Below, piece after piece: positions 24,296 through 42,710 of a stretch of 61,444 nucleotides of DNA (position 1 is the stretch's first letter; the number at the start of each line of letters is the position of its first letter). This DNA comes from Scenedesmus sp. ARA3. Taxonomy: Eukaryota > Chlorophyta > Chlorophyceae > Sphaeropleales > Scenedesmaceae. Position numbers and translations under genes: made by a program. The stretch lies in contig RWJK01001782.1 in assembly GCA_004335835.1 (NCBI GenBank), positions 1 through 61,444 on the forward strand, given 5' to 3'. The notes beneath the pieces were generated by a model. The model was not told the origin of the DNA and searched no databases. It saw only the letters and a program-made list of their open reading frames with translations.

Positions 24296-25811
24296 TGGTT
24301 TGTGCTGGTGGGCGGTGGTGGGCGGCGGTGGGCGACCTAGCTAGGCGGCATCCACTGGGGCATGTGATGTCAAGCTGATCACGCTCAGGATTCACAACCA
24401 AACTCCCCAAAACCCTTGAAAGTACATATTAAAAGCGACCAATGTTTCATAGTGGGAGATGGAGAAGGCGGACAGCTCATGAGATGCTCGAGACAGCAGT
24501 AGTGCGCATGCAGACACGCGTGTCTGCGACTCGCCGTGAGCCAAAACCGCGTCTGTGTTGCAAATGGATGTAGGTTTGAGACGGTACAGGGTTTTATGTC
24601 ATTCTCGACTCTGCAATGCATGAGGTGCAGCTGCATACAGTGCAATGTCTGACATTAGCATCTGTATCAAGATACGTTGCGAGATCTCGCGACACAAGGT
24701 GCGCTTCTGCAACTCTTTACACACACCCAACCGGATGGCCAGCCGCTGCTGTGACAGCAAGCACCCACTAAGCAACATTTCTTGCATGCAAACTGCAATC
24801 TCACTATCAGCAACTGAAGCAACTTGACCATGTATCCAGATATTTAGAGAAATCTAGATATATCTACAGATCTGTTCAGCATCACAGGGACAACAACCAT
24901 GCGAGTGGAAGGCCACTCACACACACCTCCACCTGCCAACCTCCCAACAACACGCTGCTTCAAACTGACGCTGTGTGCGTACTGTGTGCATACATGCAAG
25001 CCGCAACCTAGCCAGGGCTGCAGTGCAGCATTGAGTTCCAACAGGATGCCTGCCCGGCTTCAAGTGGGCTGCCAAGCCTCTTATCAGGCTTCTAAACACA
25101 CGTGTGCGACACAACGAAAAAAGAAAAACACCACACAAAAATCATGCAAGCAAAGTTGTATCCCACAAAAATGCCATCAAAACCCTGAGGCTCTGTAAGG
25201 ATCGGCCACAGAGCCAGTCAGTCAGCCAAAGCCTTGTGATACTGCTCACCTTGCACTGCTGAACCCAGGACCATAACTAGCATAATGGCTAACTGTACAC
25301 GCCATCAGCACGGCTTACTGTGTCAGCCGGTAGCTCAGGTGCAGCGCCACGTGAACTTGGGCACACAGCCCTGCCTCCTTCCAGGCTTTTGACCATCAAC
25401 CAGCAATACTGCAAAACCAACTTGAGCTGTGGCTGATGAGGAAGCTGTTCCAGCGGCGGCCACAGAGCCAGTGGCTTTACAACAATGCTCTTGTACTACA
25501 CATACGTGCCTGGTTCAGTGCGACACGACCCCGTGTCTGAGGTGTGAGGGGCATTGTGTAAACACGAGCCCCAGGAACTGCGACGTACACTCCCAACACT
25601 GTACTGCAGCACCAGACCCTTAGTACAGCCACCAACAACATGAAGGCGCAAACCCAGCACAACTATCAGCAGCACGCAACACACTGGTGTGGGCTGCAGG
25701 CTCAGCGCCTGTAAAGGGTCAATATAGGCCGTAGAGCAGCCGTTGTCAACTTGCAGTCCACGCCAGTGTATATGGTCATCAGCAACGAGTGTTGCTTGAT
25801 CCAGCCAACAT

Positions 25812-31385
<5,574 letters not shown>

Positions 31386-32173
31386 GGAGGCCAGCAAGGG
31401 CATGCAGTGCTGTTACACACGTGCTGCAGCTGTGAACTGTGTTGTGCTGCTATTTGGTCGGCCAGGCTACGATGCTGTTGAGCTGGTGCCCTGTATGCTT
31501 GCCAGTTATGAACGCAACTGGTGTTGCATCAGGACGACTGCAAGCAGGGGCAGCAGCACAAAACGCAGCAGCAGCACCGCAAGGGCGACTGTAAGGATCG
31601 TCTAGCACATAACAAGCGCTTGAATGAACTAAGAGAGGAAGGAAATGTTGCAGGGCTTGATCCTGCAGCTCGTCTGACTTGCGGGACTCGGCCTGAGGCA
31701 CCTCGGTCTGCAACCCCACCTTTACTTGCTAACGCCAGCTCAATCGTCCTACCTGCTAACTTTTCGTGCTTTGGGAACTGGAATCGGCAGTAACAAAGTC
31801 TATGCAGTTGCAGGAAGCCACTGCGTTCTCCCATTCACACCGCAACCTTGGCTTCAAAGAACGGACCTTGCGAACGCATTCAACAGTCTCCAAAGCGGTG
31901 AGTGTGCTTTCGGACGTGGTCACAACGACCCGCACTGGCCATCTTGAGTAACTGCCGCGCCATTCTGGTAAAGCAGTTGTCACGTCAGGTCCCGGGAAGG
32001 TTACATAGGAGCATTAATTCTTATGCTGAGAAAGCAGGTGCTGCAGAAGCGATCCCACCCATGTACACTGCAGTTGCTAGACATTGCATCGCTGCAGCAC
32101 ACCACCGTGCTCAGCCTGCGGTAGCACCGGCCTCCCGCAACTGCTGCTGGGCTCCAGGCTGCTGCTGCTGCTG
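31386..32173. other. Kinase promoter / borealin 3' region
   Basis: Both flanking genes run right to left, so this is the kinase upstream region and the borealin 3' UTR. A TGTAA on the minus strand is at 32001-32005. No other gene is seen. Confidence 0.5.
32001..32005 (-). terminator. Candidate poly(A) signal TGTAA
   Basis: About 170 bases after the borealin-like stop codon on the minus strand. Confidence 0.35.
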
Positions 32174-34564
32174 CTATGCCGCCCCCAGCGCAGTTGCTGC
32201 AAACTGCTGGATGGCCCTCAGCTTCGCCTCCACCTCTGGCCTGTGGCTTGCAGGAACTGCCTCCAGCCCGCCCGCAGCATCCACTGCAAAGGATGCGCCG
32301 TCTGCAGCAGCAGCAGCAGCAGCAGCCGGCGGGAGGGCAGATGGCAGTGAAAATGCAATTGAGCAGGTCGCATCCCAGTGCGCTCCTAGAAGGTAACACT
32401 GAGGTTGTTGAGGTGCGACTTGTAGAAATGTGATGGCCTGACAGTTGGCTCTATGAAAAATGTAATCGCACTCATCACGCAGGCAGGGGCCTGCAAGTCC
32501 GTTTGCAGCAAACCGCAAGCGTGCGGTGCAACAGCTCACCCTCAGTTGTAATGACCATGGCAGTATCCTCTGCTGCTGCCTCTGCAGCCGCCGCACCCTG
32601 CGCCGCTGCTGCACCAGCTCCCCTGCCTGCCCCAGTCGCTGCCCTGCTCCTGCCTGCCCTGCCTGTCGCTGCAGCTGCACCTGTAGCTGCCCCTCCTTTC
32701 TTCACCAGGGTGAAGCAGCCCAGCATGGCGCCGCCAGGCCCTGCTGCCTCGCCTGCTGCTGCTGCCAATGCAGGCGTCATCAGCGCCCAGCCCCGGGCAG
32801 CGCCAGTCCTGCCCCTGGCGCGAGTGATGTTGGGGTGGATTGACAGTGGAGAGCCTGCAGGACAGGCATGATGTTGCGCATGAGCAGGTGGAGTTAGTGG
32901 TACATCAGCGTGGATGTGCTGCAGCTGCATCATGCAACTCGCAGCAGCAGCAGCAGCAGCATGCTGGGTCTTCGCCTCAGGCACTCAATCCAGGCCTCAA
33001 GGTGCTGAAGACCCGTGATACTGCGTGTTTGCAATGCAGCGCCAGAACAAATCTGCAGCCGATGCTCGACTTCCCATGCCGCTGCTTGTTATGCTGTTAG
33101 CCAAACGACCATGCAGCTGCAACGCACCAAGATATCGCATTTCTTTGCAGTTCTTACAGGTACACAGCAGTGTTGCAGATCAGTGCTCAGAATGCGACAG
33201 CTGCTTACCGTTCTTTGAGAAGCATGCCTCCCCAGGTTGCGCTGCACGCATTGCTGTCCTGCCGCCGCCCCTCACTGCAGTGCTGGCAGCCAGGCCTATC
33301 GCTGCCAGCCTGGCATCAACCTTCTCCTTGGCCCTCATCTCAGCAGCAGCCCGCCTGGCCTCTGCATCAGCACCTGGCCCTGCTGCTGCTGCACCCTGCC
33401 TGCCGCCTTCACTGTCCTCGTCCTCCTCTGCAGGCGGCTCCAGCAGCGTTACTGTGCGGCCGCGGCCCGCCCTGCTGCTGCGGCCCTCGTTTGCAGCCGG
33501 AGGGGTGCAAGCAGCAGCGTCTGCTGCCTGTGTTGCCTCCGGCACGGCTGCTGCTGAGGGCTGCTCTGGTGCTGCTGCTGCTGCTTCAGGCGCTGGCGCA
33601 GCCTCTGCTGCAGCAGGATCTTCTGCTGCTGCTGGCGCTGGTTCCACTGCTTGGCTGCTGCTAGCCCCAGCGTTGAACTTGAGCACTGGCGCACGCGTGC
33701 GTGTGGTGCGCACAGTCTTTGGCTCTGGTGCTGCTGTTGCTGAGCGCGCCCTGCTGCGCAGGCTGCGCGTTGTGGGCGCTGCTGTTGCTGCGGCCTCAGA
33801 GCGCTGCTGCATCTGTGCTAGCTTGTTGTCCACAAATGCTGCTGCAGCGTCTGCAGCAGCTGCTGGAGGTGCCGGCTGCTCAACTGTCTGTAAGTATTCT
33901 TTGTATGGCATTGCCCTGATCTGCAAGCAGCAGTACTTTCTGTCAGCAATTGCGGTAACGTTCAGGAGCAGACACCTTACAAGTGCCTTAACCCTTGCGT
34001 GTCTGCCAGATAGTTTGTACTTGACACTGCCAAGGTGCAGGTGTGCACCATGCAAGGCATTCAGCTGCATTGCTTGGCCCCAACCGTTGGGGCATGCCAC
34101 TATGCCTACTCATGTGTATTGCTGCATGCCACGCCTTTTGCCTCAGCCAGACTGAGCCAGTGCTCGACTCCTGCTTTGCTTGGCTTGGCAACACTTGCTG
34201 GCTCGTACCTTCTTTGGCAGTCCTATCAGCCGTGACTTTAGCTCCTGCAGGAGCTTGGCAACAGCCTCATCAGCAGCAGCTGTGATGGCCGCGCAGCGCT
34301 CCTCAACTGCAATCGTAGCAACCATGGAAATTGCTAGACGTGTGAGTGTGTGGTGCGTCAATGTATGGTGCACCACTGTGTGTCAAGTGTGGGTTGGTCA
34401 GGTGAACTGGAAGCAGCAGCTGGCTGCCTACCTGCTGCATCTATGAGCTTCAGCCGCTGCTGGATGGCCTCTAGCGCTTTGGGGTCTACGTGCACCGCTT
34501 GTACTGCATCGTTAACGGAGGGCAACTCGCTCACTGCTGTTGCTTTTCGCTTTCTGGGAGGCAT
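32174..34564 (-). CDS. Borealin-like chromosomal passenger complex subunit
   Basis: Borealin bridges INCENP and survivin-like partners and targets Aurora B to centromeres in mitosis. A 470-residue product is rebuilt from minus-strand exons 34564-34432, 34333-34209, 33920-33209, 32854-32540, 32301-32174, all in phase. The start MPPRKRKATAVSEL is basic. The N-terminal part has a helix (EEAV-like: ADEAVAKLLQELKSRLIGLP) followed by IRAMPYKEYLQTVE, which parallels the borealin N-terminal signature where the helix runs into a conserved Met-aromatic stretch. A splice junction creates NGSPL (residues 323-327), identical to the motif before the C-terminal dimerisation domain of animal borealin. The C-terminal VITTEDGASF...AKLRAIQQFAATAL fits that domain. 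The middle is Ala/Glu-rich and disordered. Identification rests on these motifs and their order, so it is probable rather than certain. Confidence 0.72.
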
Positions 34565-35599
34565 ACTACTCCTCCTGTCGCTGGTGACTGGCCTGCCGGT
34601 TCACGCAGGGCCCTGCTTTGAGTAACGAAATCAACCGAAGCAACTATCAAGGATAGTTTCTGTAGTGAGGCCTTGTGTTGAGCTGGATACGCGTCTGATG
34701 TGGTGTTGGCAACCAAACTCAAAGCTGCTATCGGCGTAGCCAGCGAAATAGCTTGAATGAGATCGCAATATCTTCGCCCGTTGTGCGACGCGACATGCAA
34801 TACCTGTTGCACAAGCAGCTAGTTCAAAAAATGTCATGACACATGCTTCAGCAACTGCTTTGGAATGGTTGAGACCCTGCTCAGAAGATTACAATAATGA
34901 AATTCGTGGTTCTATATCAATTTTGTGCTGATGCAGCAGCACAGCAACGTCTAACAGCACACAAGCACCATGTGTGCAGTAGCAGCGTCCTGGCCCCAGG
35001 CGCCTGTTATGCAACACTGTGCAGCATGAGTTCCGTACCAACAACATAATATTGACTTTCAAGCCAGCTGCTGCACAACAGGCATCTTCATCGGCGTGTT
35101 ATCTGCTGGAGGCTGATGTAGCAGACGCAGCAGGTGAATGCACCTGAGGTGAATGTGCCCTGCTTGAAGCAGTGCCAGCACGCACCAGCTAACCTGCTGG
35201 CACAGCTGGTTGATGGCTGAGACAAATAATCGATTGCCGGGCATCATATAGATATAACAGAGGCCCTGCAGTTCGCATAAGCAGCATAACTGCCACTCAC
35301 ACGTAGTGAGGATGACACACAATGCTGCTGTTGTCCACCACCCTCATGCCAACGCATGGTGCTGTTGTACTGCCACATGCATGGCATTCACATGTGCTAA
35401 TGCTACTGCTGCTGCTCGCGCCACATTGCCAAGGCTGGCCTAGGAGCTGCCAGCAGTGCTGATGCTGCCGCTGCCCATGCACTGCTGTCCAGATTGTGTC
35501 TATGTGCCACTTTGTCATGCCATCAACAGCGGCCGCACAGCATTCATCTGTGGATGGAGAATGCCAACTGCCCTCAGCTGTGTTCAGCAGTTCGAACTG
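34565..35599. other. Borealin promoter region, no other gene seen
   Basis: About 1 kb upstream of the borealin-like start and downstream of the LRR gene. Open frames here are short and match nothing. Confidence 0.45.
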
Positions 35600-36417
35600 C
35601 TACCAATCATCATCATCTTCAGACGATGAGGAGTCATCATCGTCACCTGCGCCATCATCTGCATCAACATTGTCACCCTCATCTGCACCATCATGGCTGT
35701 CATCAACCTCATCATCCATCGACCTCAGCTCTTGCAGGCGTGACAAGCCTGCCAGCTGCATCGAGCCCTGCTGCGTAAGCCTGTTGCTGCTCAGGTCCAG
35801 GTGCATCAGCTGTGTGAGGCGGCCAATCGCCTCACAGCAAGCCAGGCCCTCTGCAGAGTCCAGCTGCAGCTTGCAGTCGTACATGCACAGGTGCTGCAGC
35901 TGCTGCAGCGCGCCAGCCAGCGCTGTGGCCGCAGCTGCACCCACTCCATGCTCGGCGCTAACACATGCAGCCGAGTCAAGCTGGTGAGTGCTGTCAGCGC
36001 GATGACATCACCCGGCGCCAGCTTGCCTTGGTAGCCGTTCATATCATTGCAGTCGATGGCAAGGTCCTTCAGGCGTGTCAGGCCAGTCAGGCTCGCACAC
36101 GCAGCAACCTCGACAGCAGGTGTACCCCAAAACGCGTAATCAATCCTGCCAGAATGTGCGCCCAATAAGCCGTCGCCATCAGCCGCTACACGAACATCCA
36201 GCGATAGCTTGGCAAGGCCGGTTGCTGCTGCTGCGCCTGCCAGGATGGCTGACCAGCCCTGCTTAGAAGGCATGACGATGTTTGGGGTGGATCTGGTGTT
36301 TGCAGGTTGGCTGCTCGGCTGATTGCTGACTACCTTGTTCTTGCCTGGAATCACAGGAATGTCTGCAAGCGGGATAATGAAATAGTGCTCCCTCCCCTTC
36401 CCCCTTCGCCTGTTCAT
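35600..36417 (-). pseudogene. Leucine-rich-repeat gene, frameshifted
   Basis: Two overlapping minus-strand frames encode one LRR protein. The first (36417 to about 35940) has SLTGLTRLKDLAIDC and ALTSLTRLHVLAP. The second (about 35944 to 35600) continues with ATALAGALQQLQHLCMYDC and LTQLMHLDLSSNRLTQQG, then an acidic Asp/Glu/Ser tail. The repeat register passes from one frame to the other near 35935, where a one-base change or sequencing error is the simplest cause; no sensible intron fits. No F-box or other N-terminal domain is visible, and an acceptor-like CAG near 36367 hints that the true first exon is elsewhere. It could be a pseudogene or a gene with an assembly error. Confidence 0.6.
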
Positions 36418-38825
36418 TCAGCCGCTCCTGTGGGGCGCGGGGCCGATGGCGACGTTGCTATGGCTTTAATGGTACATGATGATGATGATCAACTGCCAGT
36501 GCTCAACACACAACTGCTAAGGTCAACCTCAGCATACCACAATCGCAGGGCTTCCCATACAGAGCAAGCAGTCAAATGCAGCCTGTATCTTCCGCATCGT
36601 GCGCTTATAAGCACCAAGAGACATGCAATCTCAACAAACTGCCAAGCAGACTTTAAGGACGTACAGCGGCGCCAGCTGCACTTTACGCAGCAAAACTGCT
36701 GTGCTGCTCTCGATTGCGGCCTCCACTCGTTCAATTCAACCACCACGCTGCAGTGACACAATCCTGCAGCGGTTGTGTGTTGTGCGCTGGACAATATTTT
36801 CCAACCCCTGCCACAAAACGCCACAGCGCACCCGCTGCGTTCCCGTTTGAGCACCACTTCAGGCACTGTCAACACTGGCCCTTTTGAGAGATGGGGCCAG
36901 ACACCTGCTATGTGCCACATCCTAAAGGAGCAAGGACACGCATGCTCTTGGTATATGATGTTTATGTGCTTGCATATAGCTGCTGAACTGGCTGTGCAGT
37001 GTAGGGCTCTGCCAAGCCAGCTCAAGCCTGCCACACAACACTGAGCCCCTTCCTGCAAAGCACAACAGCTGCATGCAGCTTGCTTGCATGCAACGGATGC
37101 ATTTTATATGTCAGCAACACAGCTGGTAGCAATGCAGCACTTGCTGCTTGTCACCACGCACCTCTCCCGCAGCAAGAGTTGACTAGGCAAGCAACGCTTT
37201 GCGCGCAGTCATGCCAAACACCGTCGACAGCCACGAAGGCTGCATGCTGCAAGGTGTATCCTTCATCCACCAGCAGGCATGAAGCCTGGAATCATGCATT
37301 TGGCATGCAGACACAAACAGGGACTCAGCGCCAATCTGCCGAGCACCTGTTGTGCATGCATGCACAGCACAGCACGCTTCGCAACACAGGTGTGCGAGCA
37401 CGTGCGTGGTGCTGAATTACACACATGAAACGCAGCTGTGGCGCAATGAGTTTGACAGCCGACAGGTCGCTCCAACAGATGATAGTAGCAAAACGCACGG
37501 GCCCTTGCCCACAGCCACAATACAACCCAGGCAAACACTGACGCCCAGGCCCAGAATTGCAACTGACCAGGTGCATTCAAGAATCCCAGCCAGCGTTGCC
37601 GCCCTGACATGTCATCATAACAGAAGAACAGCAGATGTCATCTCAAAAAGACACTGATGGTTAAGCCCAGCCATCAAAACCCAGTGCATCGCTTCAGAAA
37701 AAAGGAAAACGTCACTCAGGCAGACACTGGTCGTTGACGCGACGTTATGACGCAGCTTACTGTTTGCCGCATGTCAGTAACGGATCAACGCACTCTGGTT
37801 TACTGCGTCAAAAAAGCCGCAGGAGCCGGAGCTGCGGCGGCACAGGAGCAGCAAGTCGCAAAAGCAGCATACGACGATAGCAAAACAGCCAGAGCAGCAC
37901 GGTGACGCATGGGAGTGGCATGTGTTTGTCAAATGAATGACACTCTCCAACGTCTGCCAACAGCACAGCAGCAACAACTTTGCGTGCGACAGCATCAACC
38001 ATCACAGCAGCTTTCCAGCCCGACATGCATGTGACAGGTACTATAGGTGCTGATTGCTGTAAGAACATTGCAGCCTGCATCAACACGGTACCATCAGCAT
38101 GCACCACCCTCAACGTCCTGTTGTCTTCTCACGCCTGTCTGCATCAGCACAGTCAGATCAGCCAAAACCAGTGCCGAACCATGTCTCAAGGCACTGCGCG
38201 ACACCTTGATACACCAGCCGCCACCTCATAGAAAGGGTGCCTTCCAGTCTAGCTTGCACTGCTAGCCACGTGGCTGTTGTGTGATGTAAAAGCAGAGGTC
38301 CATCAGGGTGCAAATGCATGGTGCAGATATCAGCACCCATGCTAGCTAGCTCAACTGACGGACCACCTGCTACTTGACACCAGACTCCGCCAGCTGCTCC
38401 TTGCGAAAACACCTCCAGCATCTGAACCCCAGCACCCAGTAGTGTTCAACTTCGTGGCGTAGGTGCTCTCGAAAGGCCAAATAGCAACCCCCTCCTCATC
38501 ACCTGGCACTCATAGACTTCAGCAACCAGGAACAATCTCAGCGACCCGCGCGCATGTACTGTGCACCTCTTCTACAGTTTTCTTTGCGCTTCAACTTGCC
38601 CAGCGCTCGCTGCATGAGCGTGTTTGTGATGCTGCACATGCGTACGACCAGCACGATAGATACAAAATGCAATTTCAAAAGCAGTTTGTGTTGCATGCGC
38701 GAGCACTGTTGCGCAGCAAGCAGCAACAGCAAAATGTGCACACCACGCCCCCTTGCCCTGCATCAAAAGCAGCGTCAACAACAGCCCTGCTCTGGCAGTG
38801 CCCCTGCTTTGGTACATGGTGCGGC
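36418..38825. other. 2.4 kb without a recognised gene
   Basis: Lower CAG/CTG content than the genes. Minus-strand frames at 38421-38158 and 38113-37808 look somewhat protein-like, but their splice sites and homology are unknown to me, so they are not called. This region holds the 3' UTR of the 759-residue protein gene and upstream sequence of the LRR gene. Confidence 0.4.
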
Positions 38826-39472
38826 TTAGAGTGTCATCAACCGGTGCCCCCAGTCCAAGCTCTTGTAGTTGCGCTGCTGCTCCTGCACCAGCTGCTGCTG
38901 CAGCAGCTGCACCTGCTGCTGCTGCTTGCTGCCCAACATGCGCACTTCAACATCAACAGGCGACCCAGCTGCAGGCGCTGCAGGCGCTGCCGCTGCCGCT
39001 GCTGCTGCTGCTGCTGCTGGTCCCTGCTGCTCTAGCTGCATCATCACCTGCCTCTCACTTCCCAGATCCAAGCTCACTGTACGCTGCGGCGACAATGCTG
39101 CTGCACCTCCTGCCGCCGCACTCGCCGCTGCATTCGGTGACATAGCACCTCCACACGCGCCGCCACACCCTCCGCACGCCTCCTCAGCCGTCTGCGCTGC
39201 CGCCGCCGCAGTGATGCGGCAGCCGCCCTTGCCAGAAGCTAGCCGGCTGAACACAGGAGGCCTGAAAGGTGCCTTACGCAGTGCTGCTGCCTGCAGCTCA
39301 TCCAAAAAGGCCTCATTGTCTGCACTGCTCCACCTGCGCTGCAGTTTGCTGACCTGGCCTTCTAGCTCTGCCATGCTGGGGCTGCAAACCTCGGACTCTG
39401 AGCCGCTGGCAGCAGCAGCAGCAGCGCCGTCAGAGGACTGGCGGGAGGCCCATGGCCTTGTGCGCACATTCA

Positions 39473-39512
<40 letters not shown>

Positions 39513-41747
39513 ATCTGCATCCAGGTGCTCATTGTCTGCATCTGCATCATTGTCATGTTCAGCCTGTGTCTGCTGCTGCCCAGACTCAACCGCAACGCCT
39601 GCAGGAGCAACTGCGGCAGCTGCAAACCTGCTGGTGGGCACAGACTGCTGCCGTGGCTTGCTGCTGCCGCTAGCATCTGCATGCGTGCTGGCAGGCACTG
39701 CAGAAAGCTCGTAGTGCTCATATGCTGGCTGCTGCTGCTGCTGCTGCTGCTGCAGCGGTTGGTGTGGTGACACTGACGAGCGCAGCACCACAGCAGGTAG
39801 TGGCAACGCACTGCTGCTGTGGTGATGCGCACTGCTGCTATTGCTGCTGCAGCTGTCAACAGACCTTGGAGAACCTGCAGATGCCGCTGCAAGTGCTACT
39901 GCAGCCAGCGCTGCAGCAGTGTCCTGCCTGCCTGGCGTAGGTGGCAGCGATGGGCACTTGGCAGCTGAGGATGCTGACTGTGCGCTGGTGATGCTGCTGC
40001 TACGTTGCGGTGCGGCTGAAGCACAGGTTGTGCTGCTGCTGCTTGGTGCAGGACCATTGCTGTGCCCTGCCTCATGCTGCTGCTGCTTGCGCTTCCAGAC
40101 TGCCCACCATGGCTTGCCTTTGGACTGCTGCTGAGCTGGCAGTGCCGCCACGCGTGGGCTGCTGCTGTTGCTGCTGCTGGCGCTGCCTTTGCCTGACCGC
40201 ACCTTGTTCAGCGCCTGCGGCACGCTCTCAGCTACGCTGGTGCTGCTGCTGCGCACGGCATGCTGGTACATTGAAATGCGCCTCGCTGTTGTAGCACTGC
40301 TGCTGGCAGCTGGCCCTCCCTGTGCTGCATCCGCAGCAGCACCAGCAGCAGTCTCCTCAACATGTTCCCCAGCTGCTGCGTCAGCCCCTGCTGCAGCTGC
40401 TATCAGCGCGTCATCCCCTGAAGCAGCATCTGGCTTGAGCTGCTGCTGCTGCTCCTGCTGGACCTCCAGCGCCATCTGCCGCAGCGCGCCCTTGGCTGCA
40501 ATCGTTATGACATATGCTCCAAGCAGCGGCCCATACAGGCTCGTAGGCATGAGCACCGGATTGACTAGCAGGCCGACTGGCCGCCGCAGCCGCAGCGGCC
40601 GAGCCACGCGACGCACAATGCGCTTTGCCACGTGCACTGCAGCGCAGGAGGCGGAGAGAGCGCCTGCCAGTGCCAGGAACAGCCGGCGCACCTCTGCAGC
40701 AGCCTGCAGTTGCGGAACAGCAGCAGCGATGTGACACAGATAGCAGAGCGATGTTAGATGCGGACAACTGGTCAGCTTAGGAACAGACTGTCCAAGTGCG
40801 CCTGGTATACACCACATTAGCTGCATCACCACCACATACCACCACATGATGCGCTGTCAGTCTACCTAGAGGTAGAAGAAAGTCAACTGCTCATGTGCTG
40901 TCCTGCAACGTGCATGCACGCTTGCTGGTCAGTAACACGTGCTCCAGTTATGCATGCAGCAGCCACGCACCAGGTGGTGCAGGCGCGTCCTCGCCACGTG
41001 CTCCACTGCTGCTGCATGACCAGCGCCCTCCTGCAGCTGCTGCCGCACCTCATTCACCAGCTGCAGGAATAGAAAGGGCGTGCAGAGTACAGCAGCATGC
41101 TGACCATTCTGGGTTTAAAAAGCTGGAGGGCACATCCTGCAAGGATACTTCTGTTCATGCAGAGGAGCAAGGATATGCTGCACATGCTCACTTTGCACAC
41201 ATACTGGCGTGCAAGCATATGCATGCAAGAACAGCTCGTTGGTGCCATCATGCGTTTTGGCTGGCCACAGCCTCATAGCTGGGGTGGTACTGTCACACCG
41301 CATACACACGTTGCTGTGCACCAGCAATTCCCACCGTGCAGCTGTTGCTGAGCGAGGCATCAACCCAGTGCTGTCAAGTCATGCGATTGATCGAGGCGGT
41401 TGCACCAGGCTGTGCTGCTCACAGCGCTTGCCCACCTGATGTGGAAGGACCTCATTGAAGATGTGCAGGCACAGCAGGTCCTTTTCTAGGTCCTGCAGCT
41501 GCTGCTGCCGCTTGCTGATGCTGTGCTGCACCCTGCTGCCCACAGCGCGCACTGCATGCACTGGGCCTCTGCGGCGCCTGCGCAGCTGGCTAGTCTGCTG
41601 CCCTTGCTGCTCATCGCGCTGTTCGAGCGCGGAGAAGCGTGAGCAGTGACTTTTGGTAGCCTTTGGCGATGCACTTTCTGATGCGCATACTGCCTCTTGA
41701 GCTGATGCTGCCTCTGCAGGAGGCGAGTCCGAGCTGCCCGTGGCCAT
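38826..41747 (-). CDS. Unrecognised 759-residue protein, low-complexity C-terminus
   Basis: I do not recognise the family. Three minus-strand exons close in phase: 41747-41436, 41060-40971, 40703-38826. The start at 41747 follows an acceptor-like CAG; an in-frame ATG at 41804 is the alternative. The N-terminal 230 residues are ordered-looking and helix-rich: QLQDLEKDLLCLHIFNEVLP, LVNEVRQQLQEGAGHAAAVE, and EVRRLFLALAGALSASCAAV followed by a basic stretch (KRIVRRVARPLRLRR) and a hydrophobic segment (SLYGPLLGAYVITIAAKGAL) that may be a membrane helix or hairpin. The remaining about 500 residues are Ser/Gln/Ala-rich with a (CTG)12 tract on the plus strand encoding Gln. The conserved head is probably the functional part. 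It may be a chlorophyte-specific membrane protein; that is inference. Confidence 0.75.
39474..39509 (-). repeat. (CAG)12 on the coding strand, poly-Gln
   Basis: Twelve CTG units on the plus strand, read as Gln in the 759-residue protein. Confidence 0.95.
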
Positions 41748-42710
41748 CTGCAAGTATGAATAGTTCACAAAGAGGCAATGAGGACGATGATGCAGCGAAT
41801 GCACGACTGTACCACCTGTCTATCGGTAGCAACGTTGCAAAGGCCTTGGGGTGACTGCGCCCTTATTTAGGCCAATCAGCGATCACAATATTGCAATGTA
41901 AACCAGGGTGCCTGTGAACTAGACAGACTCACCAGCTGAAAGTCCTTTTGCGGGAAGAACGACAGCCTCGACAAGTTCAGCCCTTTTAGTTGTCAAAACC
42001 CAGCTATTACACCTGGCTTGAGGTCTCTACGGTCTGGAAGCATGCAACAACAGCGGGTACGGCAAATCCAGGGGTGCTCCAGCTAGGTCTGACAGCTACG
42101 AGGCATCCATGCATGCACGTACATGACGATTGGTGCTGTGATTGAGCTAAGCATAGGTGGCTGCTGGCACCAGGAAGAGAGGAGCCCACCCTCCCAAAAC
42201 CCTCTCGCCATGGTTCGCTTTGAATTAGACACAGACGTGCTTCACCAAGCAAACAAGTCGATGGTTTTTATGGTAGTGCGTAAGCATTGCTGGTAGCACA
42301 GCAATGGGCTTGCTTGCAATGCGGGCTTAAAAGACTGCAGCTCATGAGTTGCCGACACACTCCAAAAGAGGCACTGCCCACACACTCCAGTGCCACAACG
42401 CTGTGCCAACACAGGAGACATCCAGTTCACAGACACCAACGCCATACAAGCAACTCCATCCAGAGCACTCACAGAGCGACCAATGTAGCCTCCTGGGAAC
42501 ACTGCACAACCCTTTACACATGCAGCCTCTGCATCTCGCAGCAGGATGGAATAATTGTTTGTCGTGTGGTCACTCAGTCACTGCTGGCATCAAATCTCAT
42601 ATTTAGTCTGCGACAGACTACGACCTCACCCACTGGTCCTGGAATGTGGCCATTGTGCTGCACGGCTGCGACACCCCTACCCTGTCAGTTTGTCCTCCCC
42701 CTGCTGCCCC
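41748..42710. other. Intergenic, promoter of the 759-residue protein gene
   Basis: A CCAATCAG box (about 41872-41880) lies some 125 bases upstream of the start codon; CCAAT boxes act in either orientation. A minus-strand TGTAA at 42514-42518 is about 195 bases after the ALG14 stop. Nothing else is recognised. Confidence 0.45.
42514..42518 (-). terminator. Candidate poly(A) signal TGTAA
   Basis: Downstream of the ALG14 stop codon on the minus strand. Confidence 0.35.

Larger units (their letters stand above)
22661..25811. other. Convergent intergenic region with assembly gap
   Basis: About 3.1 kb between the 3' ends of the TMCO4 and kinase genes. Positions 23706-23842 are N (137 bases) and 23076 is a single n. 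Base composition from about 23860 to 25400 is visibly poorer in CAG/CTG than the genes. No coding segment, tRNA or known element is recognised. A perfect inverted repeat lies at 24260-24295. Confidence 0.5.

Noticed and set aside
37808..38421. Two minus-strand frames that look mildly protein-like
   Set aside because: No family recognised and splice sites could not be joined convincingly.
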